A stretch of 64,000 nt of DNA from Prinia subflava (lineage: Eukaryota; Chordata; Aves; Passeriformes; Cisticolidae). The stretch covers positions 68,335,322 through 68,399,321 of the forward strand of contig NC_086250.1 of the NCBI RefSeq assembly GCF_021018805.1. The letters are read 5' to 3'. The notes beneath the pieces are model-generated. The model ran no database searches. It was not told the DNA's origin and saw only the letters and a program-made list of their open reading frames with translations. The position numbers and the translations under genes are program-made. Every line of letters begins with the position of its first letter. Position 1 is the first letter of the stretch. Positions 49,261-63,060 of the stretch are shown piece by piece.

Positions 49261-52200
49261 GCCAAGCCAGCTCAATCAACTGGCTTCTATCTCCATGACT
49301 CCAGGTCACATTATCTCATGAATGAACTGTTATGTAGGTCAGTCAAGAGTCATCTAATTGAATGCACATTTCAGCCTTGGCATTTATGCTCCAGATATCA
49401 AAGATGTAGACAATTGGGTAAGTCAAAAGAAAATATGAAGGAAGGGGCTGTGATAATTAGGCTTTGTTTCAGACAACAGGCATGGGAACAGATGCTAGCA
49501 GAAACTTGTATTTAGCCATTTTCGTTCTAACTGGATATAATGCAGGTGGGAAAGTGCAGGAGCAACAGGCTCAGTAGAGCCAGGAGCTTTGCTGGGTCAC
49601 AGGTTGGAATTTAGTCACAAATCAAGCTCTGTCCTGCTGAGGTCCCTCAGCTTGGCTGGGAGGTGCATTGGTCTCTGCTGAGGCATGTGCCAAATACGTG
49701 TCTGCTTACTTGCAGTAACTGACACCGCCGAGTCTCCTCACACAGGCCCCCGAGCGGTCATCAGGAAGGAATATTTTTGGTTGTTCCCAAACCAAGGTGG
49801 ATTCTAGACAACAACATAACTGAAAGTTTCCATTCTCCATTGCCAATCTGAGTCATGCTTGTACCTAAATGTTTTGAAGAGCAAGGTCTGCGGGGAGACT
49901 TCCCAGCATGGCTCATGAACTGCTTATTTAGCTTTGCAAGCAGAAAACTGCTGTAAAATACACTAGAGTAGTAATCCTGGTAATATTTAGGTAAAATGAA
50001 GAATATCAGACTGGAGATGCATGATGAAACTAAAGTGAAAGGATTCTTGCTTTATAGAAATGCTTTGGCAGACATTTCTTTTCACTTCCCCTTCAATCCA
50101 AGCTATTCTAATTTAGACGCAAAAACAAAATTGCAACTGATTAAAATTGGGTTGGCGGTAGTTCCCTCATGAGGAAACACAGAGCTCACAATCAGATAAA
50201 AGCCAAGCTGTCTAAATGCAGCCCTGCCTGTACTTTATAGCGGTGACCCAGCAGCTATTTACTAGTTATTTGTGTATTTTCATTTTTCAGAAACAGCTCA
50301 CAAAGGATTTTCTCCTTCTTTGTGCTCCCCCAACTTTAAAAATAATTTCTGGAGTACAAAGGGTTAAAACTAGTGAAGTGAAAGCAAAATGCCCAAGGCC
50401 AAGTTTTCCTGCAGCCTGCCTACTTGGTTGCATTTTCATCTCCTGTGTCCTGACAGCTGTTATCTTCAAGTGTGCTTCGACATGCCCACTGCTGTTCCAG
50501 CAGTCTTTTTGTTCACCTCAGAGCTTTTAAGAGCTTTAAAACCTTGATGCATGCAGGTTGTAGAAGAGGGATGCAAGAAATAACACCTATTATATGGGAG
50601 GTATCTTTTGCTGTCTTGTACCCCACCTGCTTCAAAACAGGGGTTCTTTTAAAGATTCCAATGTATCTGAAAAAAATAAAAATAACAATAAAGTAACCCT
50701 CCATATAGCCCTTTGTAACCTGCTCCCCATCTCAAAAAAGCGCCTTTGCTCCAATGTTCTCACGTCCTACCAACAACTGCTTTGCACACACATACTGTGA
50801 CTCTTAGGAGGATGTGAAAGTAGGTACAAACATCTGTTAATTAAGTCTCAATTTGCACATGAGATGAGTAATACATGAATTTTACAAATGGGTACGTTGA
50901 AGCACACAGCAGTGGATAAAGCTGGCCAACTTGAGTACAAGATAGAAGGAGGGAGACCAAGTTTCCTTGTTCTGGCTACTATTGCTGCAAATAAAATAAA
51001 AATAAGATAAAGGCTATATAAATGCACCTGAGATGTTGCTGACTTCTACTTTGTAAAAGACAAAGTCAGAATAACTTTCCAGAAAATAAACAGAGGTATT
51101 CACACAAACAAAACTAGTTATTGATGAATAAAATTGCATCAGGTCCAATTTGCAAAACAGAGTATTAATGTATTTTTAATGGCTGAACCAAGGGAAGGTC
51201 ATTATACAAAGTTTTAATTCTAGTACATTAGTGCTGCATTTATACATTAGCAGTTAATGTGATAATGTCAAACTCTCCACTTGTTGTGACACCATAAAAA
51301 ATACAAGATGTTTTATATTCTTTTGGACAAAAAAAATTACTCAGAGCTATTATTAAGCTTTCTTTTTCCAGCCATTGGGAGATTGTTTATGCCAATGTAT
51401 CAATTTTATATACAAGATTAAAACTACAATGGCAGGGCAACAGATCTGAAAAATGTAAATCTTGGGTAAACTGCACAATCAACAAAGGCAGAGAGGGTTT
51501 TGCTGTTGTTTTTCAGTTGTGGTTGTTGCTGTGTTTTGTTTTGTCTTTTTTTTTTTTTTTTTGCAAATGAAATCATTTTAATGCTCCTTGACCTGTAAAT
51601 GCCATTTTTAATGGAATGCAGGAAATAAATTAATAGCAGTGAAAAAACAAAAGTGAATGTGAAAGTCAGCTTGAGGAAACAGCCTCTTCAGCAGAGAGGG
51701 TTTCTGGATTCTTGAAAAGTCACATGCAAAGTTCTGACACTCAGCACTGTTACAATTGGCTGATACTGCTCAGTGCTAATTTTGGGTAGTTCAGGATCAA
51801 AATTCAATGTGTTGAGTCCAGTATGCAGCCATGGTGTATATCCACCAAAGGCAAAGCATCCTCCTAGGATTAGCACTTACAGAACAGACTACTCCCCTGA
51901 AGATCATGCCCAGATCTTCCTTATACGTAGCTTCTAAACCAAGATGGTTGTGTCTTATACTACAAAATTTTTAGCTTTCCCCCTCCAGCCTGTCTTCCTT
52001 GTTCACTTTCTGTAGATTATCATTTAGCAACATGAAAATTTCCTGAAGGTAATTACCTGGCTGCAATTCAAGACATTCATAAAAACTGCAGTTTCCTTTG
52101 GCAAGCAGCTGTGCTTGGGCATGAACACAGGTCAGGTGAACCTGTGCAGGCTCTGCCACAGCCCTTGCTCTGCTTTTGACTTGTCTCTTGCTTCCTACAA

Positions 52201-54359
52201 CTGCTTTTGCCCCACTTGGGGGTTTGGCAGGGGCCCTGTGTTTCTCAGGAGTTACCTGCTGCCTCTTGGATTGATTTTTCTGCCCCCAGAGCTATGGCAG
52301 ATGATCTGCAGCGTGGATGATGCTGGGCTGTTGGGAAGCCCTGTGGTGTGGCTGGGGCTCATCACCTCTGCAAGCACATGGTGGCAATTTTGCTAAACCA
52401 CATCCTAATCAAAAAAGGGAAACTAGGCCACAGTCTTTGCTTTCACTAGTAAGCAGGTGGGGGTTTTGTTCCTTTCCTGATAATTTGTCTTCCTGGCAAC
52501 TCTCACCTTTTCTCAGGGACTGGCCCGATTAACCACAGCAAACTATCCCAATTGAAGGCAGGTTTAGCTTTGCTGCAGTCAGACTAAGAATATTAGAGAA
52601 TTTTGACCACTGTGCTCAGGCCAGCATGGAGCTGATTAGAGCAGAAATCCTCAAACGTTCCTGAGTTTGAGTCAAAGATGCCACCAAAAATTGGACCAAA
52701 GCACTGTTGGATCACACCTGGGTTTCCTCGTCTTCAGACAGCTGCATCTGTGGCCCTGACCACCACAGATCACTGCCTTTATTATTTTTATTCTTTTATG
52801 AAATGGCTTTTTCCCCAAACCCCCTAAAAGCTATTAATGGAAACCACGTAAGTTTTCATTAATTTACATTATCTTTCCCATGATTCTCCTGCCCCATTTC
52901 TTTCATCCACACTGTTAAAAAACTGCCATACCTTCAGTGCAGTAACTGTTTATAGTTACTTTACCTTTCAAATACTTTCTCTGTTCTCACAGTTTGATTT
53001 TTTTGTTTGTTTTGGAGGCAGGTGCTTATAGACTTACAGACACAGTGAAGTTGCATCAATGTTTTGAGGATTGTTTGAACCTCTAGTCACTTTAGCTGCA
53101 TAGGTGGATGGAATATTTCAAAGATTTCTTCCTTTTTAACAGATATCCAGTGCTATCAGCCCTTCTTGTAGGCATTGAATTCATATTGCTATCACTCTGA
53201 AAGAGATTACACTAATTCTCTTGCCTGAAAAAGTATGCAAAATAAAACAAAATTTATCAGTAAAGAAGCAGCTGACATCTTCATGGTGCCCACTAAACTA
53301 TTAACTAAGCGTGCAAATGGACAGCATACAATAAAAGACCTTATTTTGGAACAATTTATGCAATTATGAATATGTAAGTTGTTTTCTCATGTTCTGGTTT
53401 GACCTCTGCTTACTGAAATGTTGACAAGGACACATATTCTGACTGCAAGTCATGTTTTTGATGGATCCAAAATACTCAGTACAAATCAAAATCTAAACTG
53501 GAAGGACACAACAATTATATTGCAGGGGAGCCTTGGATTTCCCTTCTAAAAAGGCAAAGTATGTTTCCAGTCTATGTGGCTTCAAAGGAAAAAAAAAATA
53601 AAACGTGAAAGATAGTTCCTAAGACAAAGAAATATATATGGTTACATTTTAAGTTCTTTTGTGTCTCAGAAATCTGGCATTTCTCAATCAACTTAAAGAC
53701 TTCTAAAGTCATGATATTATTTCTAATCACCTGAACTCAGCAGCATCTTCCCATTTTGCAATGGGAACTTGTTTTAGCTTTCTCTAAGCCCTTTGACTGT
53801 TTTAATTTGCAGGGACACATGAATGAAAGCTTTCTTTGCTAAACACACTGTAAGCTCCATCCAACACAAAGACCTGTTGAGCTGTTTTATGTCAAAGTCT
53901 GATGAGGAAGCTGTCCTGGTGGGACTGACTGTGGAACAATTGTGCATATTTTAATTTATTTAGCTTTTAAACACACAACTTCATGGAAATGCAAAATTTG
54001 CCCCTGCATCCCCCCAAAAGGCAGCCTGAGGAAAGCATGCAGATAACAGGATATGGTACAGAATGGTGCATCTCCAGCACTCCAGTACTGAGGTAAGCAA
54101 GGTGATTAGTATCATGGAAAGAAATCAGAAAGCAGGAGACTAAAAGGGAATAGAATAAAATAAATTTTTAAAAAAACCACCCAACCACATTTATCTGCCT
54201 AAGTTCCATCAATACCCAACCTGCACAAATTTACTCCTGGCTCCTTTTACTGTGGAAGTTTTACACCAGAGCTGTTTGTTGCACTGGGGAAAATACAGCT
54301 GGAAAAGAGATAAGAAAGGCATGAAAATGGAAGGCCTTCTGACAAGCAGGCTTGGCTTT
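49261..54359. other. Unique AT-rich non-coding DNA
   Basis: No gene or recognised transposon. A small CpG group occurs at about 49727-49756 (CACCGCCGAG, CCCCGAGCGG). A GC-richer patch at 52110-52420 has overlapping open frames (52115-52396, 93 codons) without domains. Confidence 0.5.
51546..51562 (+). repeat. Poly-T tract
   Basis: About 17 uninterrupted T following a TTTTGTTTTGTC lead-in. A homopolymer repeat. Confidence 0.88.
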
Positions 54360-54620
54360 GTACAAGGATCACGTTACACGGGATAAATCAAGTGTAATGG
54401 TATGCGGTTGGGGCAGGTAAAGACAGGAGCACTAAGGAGTACAGCTGTGGTTTAATGCTTTCCTCAGCACGCTGGCAGCAGGGTTTTCTTATCAACCCAG
54501 GCTCCCTGACTATCACAAACCTGAGCCAGCCAGGAAAAATTTCCATTAACGAATATTTATAGGGCAAAAGGTTAACTAATACAGAAAAGCGGGGCTGAAC
54601 TTGCTGCAGAACACAGTCAG
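54360..54620. other. Candidate conserved non-coding element
   Basis: CpGs at ATCACGTTACACGGG (54368-54382), ATGCGGTTG (54403), CACGCTGG, AACGAATATT and AAGCGGGG in unique AT-rich DNA, with AGGTTAAC-type and TTAACGAATATTTATA motifs. No open frame. Weak evidence. Confidence 0.22.
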
Positions 54621-57600
54621 GGAAAGAAATCCAGAAGAAGGAGAAAAGGCTGGATTTTGGTACAGAGCAAAGGCTAGGAACAAGTTTATTAAAAAAAAAA
54701 AAACCTAGGACTTAAAATTCAAACTGAAAGCAGGAGGTAGCATGAAAACTTCTAGAGAAAACCCAAAATTTCTAGTGAAAAATGAGATTATTGAATATCC
54801 AACTACGGCCAGCAGAACTAGGTATTCTAAAAGGGCCTGGTTCTGAGCACTGGTTACTAGCTGTATGAAGAGTGAAAAAAAAAAAATCTTTTAAAATGGT
54901 ATTTTTAAGCTCTTCATTATTTTGGGAAGGACAGAGATAATAAAGGTGATTGTAGAGAATTATATTGGTATTTCTTCCCCACAACTACACAACTTAGATA
55001 TAGGACACGATGATCAACTACATAAAATTAAAAGATTCACAAAACTTAACAGAACTAGGATACTTGGGATTGGAAAATTTTTGGAAATTGGTATATTGAT
55101 TTTAAAAAGATACTTTAAGCTTTTAAAAGCAGAACTTGAATACAGTGCACCGAAGGCTATAAAATTTTCCAATTTTTAGCCTAAGACTTTTGACAAGTTA
55201 ATAAAGAAGACAAAAATGTCATATTTCTTTTTTTCTTTAAGGTGCTTATACACTTGAAATGAAGACACAGCACATATCAAACTTCCTTTTCACTTGAGTG
55301 TCTCAGTGGGGTTTCTTTTTAACCCTATGATCTTGCAATGAAATTAGTAAGCAGAAACTCATTATTAGATTTACCAAAAGCTAAGTCTTAACTGATGAGA
55401 CCCAGATGGAAAGCATTACATTAATACTGTAGTTTGAATCTAAACGTTAAAAACAGGAAACCAACTGAAAATTCAGTTTGGTCATGTTTTTAACACCTTC
55501 TTGCTAAGCTTAATACTTTTGCATTGTGCAATAGAAATTACTGGGCAGCAACTGCAACACCACTGCCTGAATTCCGACAGATGGACCAAAGTTCCAACAG
55601 CAGTATTTAAATTTTTGAATTTTCAAATACTTTACATATTGCTACATTGTCTCAAAGCCACTATAGAAAACTGAGAAGTAGGTTCATGTGTGATTGAAAA
55701 AAATCATAGAATTGGAATTGGAGATAGCTGTATTAGTAGCTATTCACACAGAATTTATGTGAAAATAAAATACTTCTGGAAAGTTGGAGAAGGACAAGCT
55801 ATTTACAAGCTATTATATTCCTGAGGTTTTGACACAACATTTGTCATTTTGCAGGGGTTCTGGAAGGCTTTCCCACCACACCAGTACAGTAAGATTCTCT
55901 TCTCCCTCTCACGCAGCTCTGCAGACCTTAAAGCTCAAAATGAGCACAGATCCCAAGGAAGGCACATGCTCATGGCTGCAGGCACCTGTGGCGTGGTGCA
56001 TTCTGTCTTCATGCTGGAACAGAGTTCCACATGTGAGAGTGAAGCACAAGGCAGCACGAGACTCCTGTGAGTCACCACCACAGCAGCACTCTCCTTTCTT
56101 GGCCCCCAAAATATTTGGATTATGGGAAAACCAGTTCCCAGTGTACTGCACCACACAGGCCTGCTCTGTAAACCTACTTTGAACAAGGATTTATGCAGGA
56201 AAATGCTCATGAGCTGAAGGCTAAATCTTCCTGGAGGCATGCACCAGGTCTTCTCTTCATCTGCCAAAAAGTCAGGGAGGTTTTGTAAGAGGGGATAATG
56301 CAGGTGTTTTCTAGTTCTTGATATTTTCCTGTTCCTTCAGCAGGGTGTTGAAAAATGCAGTGCCTTTTGCTAGCTGCATGAGCAAGAAAGTCTCTGGACA
56401 GATCTTTAGGAAATAGGTTTGCCATTCACCAAAGACTCAGCAAGGGCAAGATTGTCTCTCCCAGCCACACTGCTGCCTCTCCCTGGACTCTCTCCACCCT
56501 GCATAATGCTCACACATAGAAGAGCAGAAAACATCCATCTCTTCCATTGCACAGCACCATCAGCTTTGGAAGACCCCAAAAAACATGAAGGGAAAGAAAA
56601 AGAACCTGAAAGTACAGAGATAAAAAATGGAAAGCAGCTGAAAGTGTTTATTTCAAAACTTGAGTATTTAAAGCATCACTCCCTTTTGCCCCCTCCAGTT
56701 AATGAAGGGACAGGCAAGGTGGGCTGCCTCTGCCAGAAGATGGGAACCTGGCAGATCCCCTGGACTGTTCTTTCACCTGCAGGGCCAGAGACAGCAGAGA
56801 CCACCCTGAGCTCAGGCCTGATCCAGCTGCTAATATTGCCTCATCTTAACAAGAACACCCAACAACTGATGGACATGAACTTTTTTCTGACGTGCATCCC
56901 TCCCACAAACACCAACCAGACGCCTACCATGGCTCCAGTTATCTGCTCTGAGCAGAGAGTTCTTGTACAAGTCCAGTCTAAGGCATCACGAAGCAACAAT
57001 TTTTAGCACAAGAGCAAAGCTCTTCACCAAATCTGGTCCTTCTTAAGACTGTTTCCTCCTACAACCAAACCAACTCGTACACCCTCATGTGGCTACAACC
57101 TCCCAACACAGCTTGAATGCTACTGCAAAAGGTTTGGCTGCCTCCACAGATCACCCACGACACTCGTGGTAGGTGGTAAAGAAGAATGGGCTGCACATGG
57201 CCCAACAACAAATCCAGGGATCCTGAGGAAGAACAGCAAGTGCAGAAAAAAGAAAGTAGCATTTTTATACTGAGGTTAACATTTAAAATGTCTATTTCAG
57301 AGAGGCTGCATTAGGTTTATGCAGCAAAGCGAGCACCTGGTGTTAGTACACTGGCTTTTCAAGAACTATATCTAAAAATAAATTATGTGATTCAGTTTTA
57401 CTGAGGAAAAAAAAAAAAAAAAAGCCAAAAAACCAAGCACAGAGCCACAAAGGGACACAATCAACAAGCAAATAAAATACCTTGGTGAGGTAAATATGGA
57501 ATATAAAACCAAGCCACCACCCCGAAGAGGCCCAAGGAACTCTTATGTCAGTGGCCCCCCAGAGCAGCAGCTGTCCTCACCAGGAGCTATCAGGAAATCT

Positions 57601-58199
57601 GGCTCACCCTGGCCCCTACCTGGCAGCAGCAGAGCAGACATATGCAAGGCATGGCAGACAAGAATTCAAGAAATAAAACTACTACAGCCTATACTACTAC
57701 AGCCAGCCTTCTAAAACCTCCCACTCCCTCCCCATAGGAAACCAGAAGTATGACACTCACTCTTTGATTGTTTTTCCCCCAATAACGAAGTTTAGCACTT
57801 CTGAGAAACACCCAGAATAATGTTGCTTCAGAAAGTGCAAGTAAATAACAAGCAGTATCTTCCAGCCCACAGGGTAATAAGTTACACCCGAATCCTATTT
57901 AGCACTTTACATAATTCACAGTTTCTCTGGTTACATACTTTGTCAAATATGACATCCAGCTGGGAAAGTTGGTCCACTTTATTGTCATATGGCAATTGCT
58001 AGCTTTATATCATCCAAATATCAATTAAAAAGCAAAAACAGAATTGTAAGACAGCTATCTTTGCATTTTCATGTCACACTGGCATACATGCAGACAAACA
58101 CTTGCTGTCATTCAAGGAGGAAAAATAACCCTGCCTGAAATGTAAACCAACTTTACCATGCTAGGCAGCAAGTGTAATTTCCAAAACCTTGAGAAAGAG
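54621..58199. other. Unique non-coding DNA including the longest open frame
   Basis: It contains the longest open frame in the window, 56419-57006 plus (195 codons). That frame is rich in P, T, S, L and K, shows no domain, signal peptide or homology that I recognise, and has no convincing promoter or splice context, so I do not call it a gene. Several 60-130-codon frames overlap on both strands at 55784-56425. Poly-A runs occur near 54690 and 54877. A local ACTACTACAGCC-like repeat lies at 57677-57702. Confidence 0.4.
57407..57423 (+). repeat. Poly-A tract
   Basis: About 17 uninterrupted A after CTGAGG. No recognised retrocopy precedes it. Confidence 0.88.
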
Positions 58200-58500
58200 A
58201 ACAATGAACAGACATACTTAAATTCTGTATCAGCTATTTTAATGGTGCAGTTTTTCAGATAACAAAAATTAAATCATAATATGCTGTCAAATAATAGATC
58301 TAGCTCCCAGAAGTGAACATGCCAGCATTTTAAAAATACAGCATATGGATATTAAGCCTTTGTGGATACATATGCACTTAGCAAATATTAGAAAAATCAA
58401 TCAGAATCAAAATGCAAACTCGCTCAAATGACTAGATGCCTTGTGTTATTAATTTCTAATTCTAATTGCTTGATTTCATTCATCAGCATTTATATGTGCA
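58200..58500. other. Candidate AT-rich conserved non-coding element
   Basis: Unique, very AT-rich segment without open frames. It is dense in homeodomain-like cores (TTAATGG, ATTAAATCATAATATG, TTATTAATTTCTAATTC, CTAATTGC) and has ATGCAAA at about 58431. Few CpGs. Motif density partly reflects base composition. Confidence 0.2.
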
Positions 58501-61500
58501 CCAGTACAGTACTAGGGCAGTTAAAATTAAACAAATCCCATTCTTTTCCCAGAAAAGTAATGGACTCTAACAGTTGTTTTATTGCAATGAGATATTAACA
58601 TGTAATTCTACTCCTAACTCCAGGTTATAATCTAAGTGGATCCATTGATCACTTGCAAAAGGCAACAAAAAGAAAGTTTTGCTTTATGCTGATGGCAAAT
58701 AAAATCCTGACCAGATTGTCCATTAGTGTCAGTGGAAATCCATCCAGTATCGAAGTACCACACAAATATTTTGCCACTGGCTAAGTCAGAATTGTGGCAC
58801 ACAAAAAGTAAAAAATACCAGAAAAGGCCACATAATAAATGTACAACAAACCCATGTAGCTTTATACAAATGTAGCAAATTCATTACAAAGGATTTTCCC
58901 TCCCACAAAATAAATAGAAAAAAATCCAGAGGAAAAGATATGTATCTGAGTTACTGAGGTATCTATACTATTTTTCATGCCTAGCCCTCACAGCAGGTTA
59001 CAAGTGTAAGTGGAATCATCTGTAACCTACAGATGGACAGAATAAGGTTAACTAGGGCAACAGAGAAAGTCAGCAACATACTCCACTGAAAAAATTGCCT
59101 CTAACATGCACTGTATTAACAAACAGCCTTTGGAAAAAGTAAATTTGACACCCATGGGGGAAAAAAAAAGTTTAATTAATTAGTGGGGTGTACCACTATC
59201 CATTTAATGCACGCAGATCCCTATGGTTTAAATCTGAAGTTACATATGTGTATTGTATACACACAGAGTGAGGCAGTTTAGAGGGGAAAAATGGAAATTA
59301 GATGAGGAAAAAAAAATTGTGCTCCTTAACTCAAGCACTAAAATCACTACAAAAGAGTAACAGCTATGAAATATTTAAGAGTCAACATTAATATCATTAG
59401 ACTTCAAAGGATATCACCTTCTCAGCGCCAGCTTCTTGCATTGATCATCTGCAGAATGAGCAGCTTCACATCAGTTTGTTTGCAGAAGCTTCTTCCAAAC
59501 CACATCAGCCAGAAATGAAACACTGGGATCCTCTAAAAGCCAAAAAATGCCCTTGCAGAGATCGGCTCTGCACCTTCTCAAGCCCACCCCTGTATTTCTC
59601 AGGAACTTTGTCAATAATTTAATATTTCCACGAGGAGAATAGTAACGCTCTTTAAGTACAAGAAGATGTTAAATGCTAACAAGGAGAAAAGAGACTTTTG
59701 AACATGAAAGTTATACATTTGCAAAGCCTTCTTCCAGTTTTCACATGGTCTTTTCTCAATATGTAACTGCGGTGGGTAGAACAGCAGTAAACATTTAAAA
59801 CTGCATTGCATTATTGTGCATAATAAGAGCTTGACATTTTTATTTTCTCCAAGGAGAAGCACTGCCTATATGCTCTCTAGTGGATGAACAGGGTTTTTAC
59901 AAGGTCCCTCCTTCCCCCTCCTTTAAATGTGATCAAATATGAATTGAAAGGCTTTTATTCTGCCAGAATCCCAGTCCAAGGTTTTGTGTTTCTCTAGCAA
60001 CAATGACACACTAACAGCTGAAACAGGGCAGAGAGCAGCTTCTCCTCCATCTCTCCACTGTGTCAGGTGCCACCTGCGTCAGGGGAGGGGGAACACCACG
60101 GAACTTTTGACCTGGACACTGTCAAGGACCAAGGGTAGATGGATTACTATGAAATTCTTTTAATATATGTTTTGAAGAGTACGTTTGCCATGGGTATCCA
60201 TACAGGAAGTCCTTCAGAGGCAATTCCAGAACTGCACAAGTAACTGCATGCATCCACAAATCAAACACCGAGTTACTACGGTATGAATTCACCAAGGAGG
60301 AGTTCCTCCCCTGCTCCCTGCCCTTGCATCCCTTCTGCACCACACTTCTCCAGGGCTCAGAAGTCCCAGCTAGAAGGAACAGGGCTGTAAACAAATTGTT
60401 TCCTAGAAAGAGCTTGTTTCTCACAGTGAAAGCATGTTGGGGAGGGCTGCAAGGAGAAGGGACCCAAGTGTGACCTAAATAAAGGCCACCACGGTTTCAC
60501 AAAAAATTGCTCCCTCATGCAAAATAGCCAGCAGTTGGGAAATTCGTATCATGATTCAAGACTAAGCACTGCAGCAAAAATAGGTATTTGTGCTTTAACC
60601 ATTCCTGGGTAAACTGAAGGCTTTTGGCTCCAGGAGCAATGGCCTTTCATCAGTCTGTTAAAGCAAGCTACCCTAAAGATTATCAGAGTTTTCCCATTTT
60701 AGCAGAGGAATCCTGCAAGAAATCCTCTCCCCTCCCAGACAGCAGGTGCACAGGCTGCAAGAGCCCATTTTCCTTTAGATTAGCTGTATGCACCACTTCT
60801 TAAAAATTTATAAATCACTTAGCTTTCCAAGAGCCAAATTCCCAATGGAGTAACTGGAATTACAGCCATGCTAGCAGTAAAGGAGGAGAGAGTTTGTTAG
60901 AGTTGGCATAATACAGTGAATGATACTATAAATTACTTTAGGAAATGGCTGCTAATGCCCTTTCTGTGCAGGCTTGGGGGATTGCAGACTATCTCTGCAG
61001 TCCACTTCTGTGGAAATTAAGGAATTTTTGTCATCTGAATGGATAATATAGGCTTCTGCTCATCTGAAAGCATTTTTTCCACCTAGAGGGCATAATCACC
61101 AATTGCATCTAGAGAATATAAATTTAATTATTTTTATTAGCTAATATGTTTTCTCTCAGCAAGGAAAAAATATGCACTCTCAGAACTATTATCAGAAATT
61201 AGCATGTTCACCACAAACAGCTAATCCTTGTTGAGGAGACACTTCTTGGGACAGGTCCTTAGAGCCAACACATGAAGAGGACCTGAAGGAGGCTTTGATG
61301 AGCAGTGAAAAAACCAAAACTGTAACAACAAAGAAAACCCTGAAACCTTTCTTCGTTCCTTCTCATCTCACCTTTTCTTTTCTTCCTGACTCTGATTTCT
61401 GAATTTTAAAAGTCTTCAAAAATATATTTTTCTATTTTGTGCATTCTGCACACTGAAAGCCGTGTACCTCTCCCTTTTTAGCTTTTGAAGTCTGGCATTT

Positions 61501-61619
61501 TTGTAGACTGCCTTACTCCAGGACTTCAATTTTGTTTTGCTTTGAAAATATTCATTAAAACAGCACATTTTTTAAAATGCCTCCCTTTCTTGGTTTCTAC
61601 CCACACCCCTAGGTCTTTC
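58501..61619. other. AT-rich unique non-coding DNA
   Basis: No gene, RNA or recognised transposon. Open frames (59611-59862 minus, 60122-60424 minus) lack recognisable domains. A short poly-A run lies at about 59160-59169. Confidence 0.5.
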
Positions 61620-63060
61620 CACGTGTCATCTTGCCCCATCTCAGATGCCTGAGGCGGTGTAAGTCACACGGTTGGCTCCTTCTCTAATCAGTGGACAGAA
61701 ACTGGCCCTCCAAGGCCACTTTTTCACCAGCTGTACACCAGTGGCTCAGGAAGAGATGAACATCCAGCCCTGGGGTGCCCTTTCTCCTTGACCAAGGGGC
61801 ACAGAAGAACCCAAGATTACAGACTCAGATTTCTGAGTTGGCTGCTTGAGCCAGGGTCAGTAATTCCTGTTTTAACTCCTAAGTGTCTGTGATCCATATG
61901 CAGGAAACCACCTCTGTGACACAACCAAGCATGGCATGGGGTGAATCCCTCCAGCACTGTGGGGAGATGCTGATGCAGCTGGGCACGACGGAGTTCTGCT
62001 AATGAGCACCCCAATATCCCCATGGGCAGCAAAGAGACATCAGTGCTGGCATTCTGCAGCAGGCACAGCTCTGCTGGGGCCTGGCACTTGGGTGGTTCAC
62101 TCCACAGCCTCTGCCACCCTGCCTTTTGTCAGCACAACCCGTGGCAGCCAGGATTAAAGCCTGCTGAAGGTGAACCTCTGAAAGCAGCACAGACACAACC
62201 CTGGGTCTATTCAGTGCCAGGAACCACCTGCTTTGCATTGCATTCTCTTGAAAATGCAACCATCCGTCAGGTTTGTCTTTTCCTTGCAAGCATCTCTAGG
62301 GGAGGGGTAGAAACAGGAGTGCTGCAGTGTGACTTTCCTCCAGCTCCAACTTTTCCCCCCTCTCTTCTCCCTCTCTCTGCTCCAGAGAGGTGCTGCCTGA
62401 CCCGAGAGCTGCAACCAAAGCTGTGCTGCAGCACCTGTGTGCAGGGTGAATCAGCACCTTTTCCCCCCAAAAAAAGGCTGCTAGGGGAGCTGGGGCAGTT
62501 ACATAAGGCTGCAGCAGCTCCGGAAAGTTGATGTCAGAGAGATGAGGCAAGAGCAGCACTGGCAAAGCTCATCAGGAGACAGAGGTGCCTCTCACAGAGG
62601 CCTCGCCAGGTAACCCTTGACGGTGAAGTGCCACGCTGAGCAGTAACTCACATTCCTCATCTCTTTACAGCAAAGGCCGAATGACTTCCGGCCCTGTGAG
62701 AGGTGGTGGAGTTGGAGCTCCCTTTCCACTCCCAGCCATGTGCAGGAAGCAGCTGCTAATTGTCCAACAGCTCCGGAGTGATGAGGGGGGCTGACAACCC
62801 CTCCGAGGCATGTCCCGTCACCTCCAAAGCCTGAGACAAGGGAACCAGGCTGCACCTTGCTACAGGAGCTGTGTAACTCCTTAAGCATCCCTGAAGGCAT
62901 CATTATATCCACTGTCATTAGGGCTCTCTCTGCTCTATGGGAAGGGAAAAGGTGACTAATGACTGCCATAGGAGAACACCCAGCTAAACGCTGCACCTTA
63001 CCCGCTGCACTCCAAGCTAGAGCTGGATCATTTCAAAACACTCAAACTGTCAGCCCTCTA
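61620..63060. other. Relatively GC-rich non-coding patch
   Basis: Clearly more GC-rich than the rest of the window, with frequent CTG/CAG and CCTCC words and only moderate CpG (for example CTCCGGAA near 62519, TTCCGGCCC near 62688, CTCCGAGG near 62800). Overlapping open frames on both strands (62022-62531 plus, 169 codons; 62592-62996 minus, 134 codons; 62211-62565 minus) follow from the low stop-codon density of GC-rich DNA. No domain was recognised. Confidence 0.45.

Noticed and set aside
56419..57006. Longest open frame, 195 codons, plus strand
   Set aside because: No recognised domain, biased P/S/T/K composition, no promoter, splice or poly-A context, and chance frames of this size are expected in 64 kb.
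62022..62531. 169-codon open frame, plus strand
   Set aside because: It lies in GC-rich DNA where stop codons are rarer, overlaps several minus-strand frames, and has no recognisable domain.
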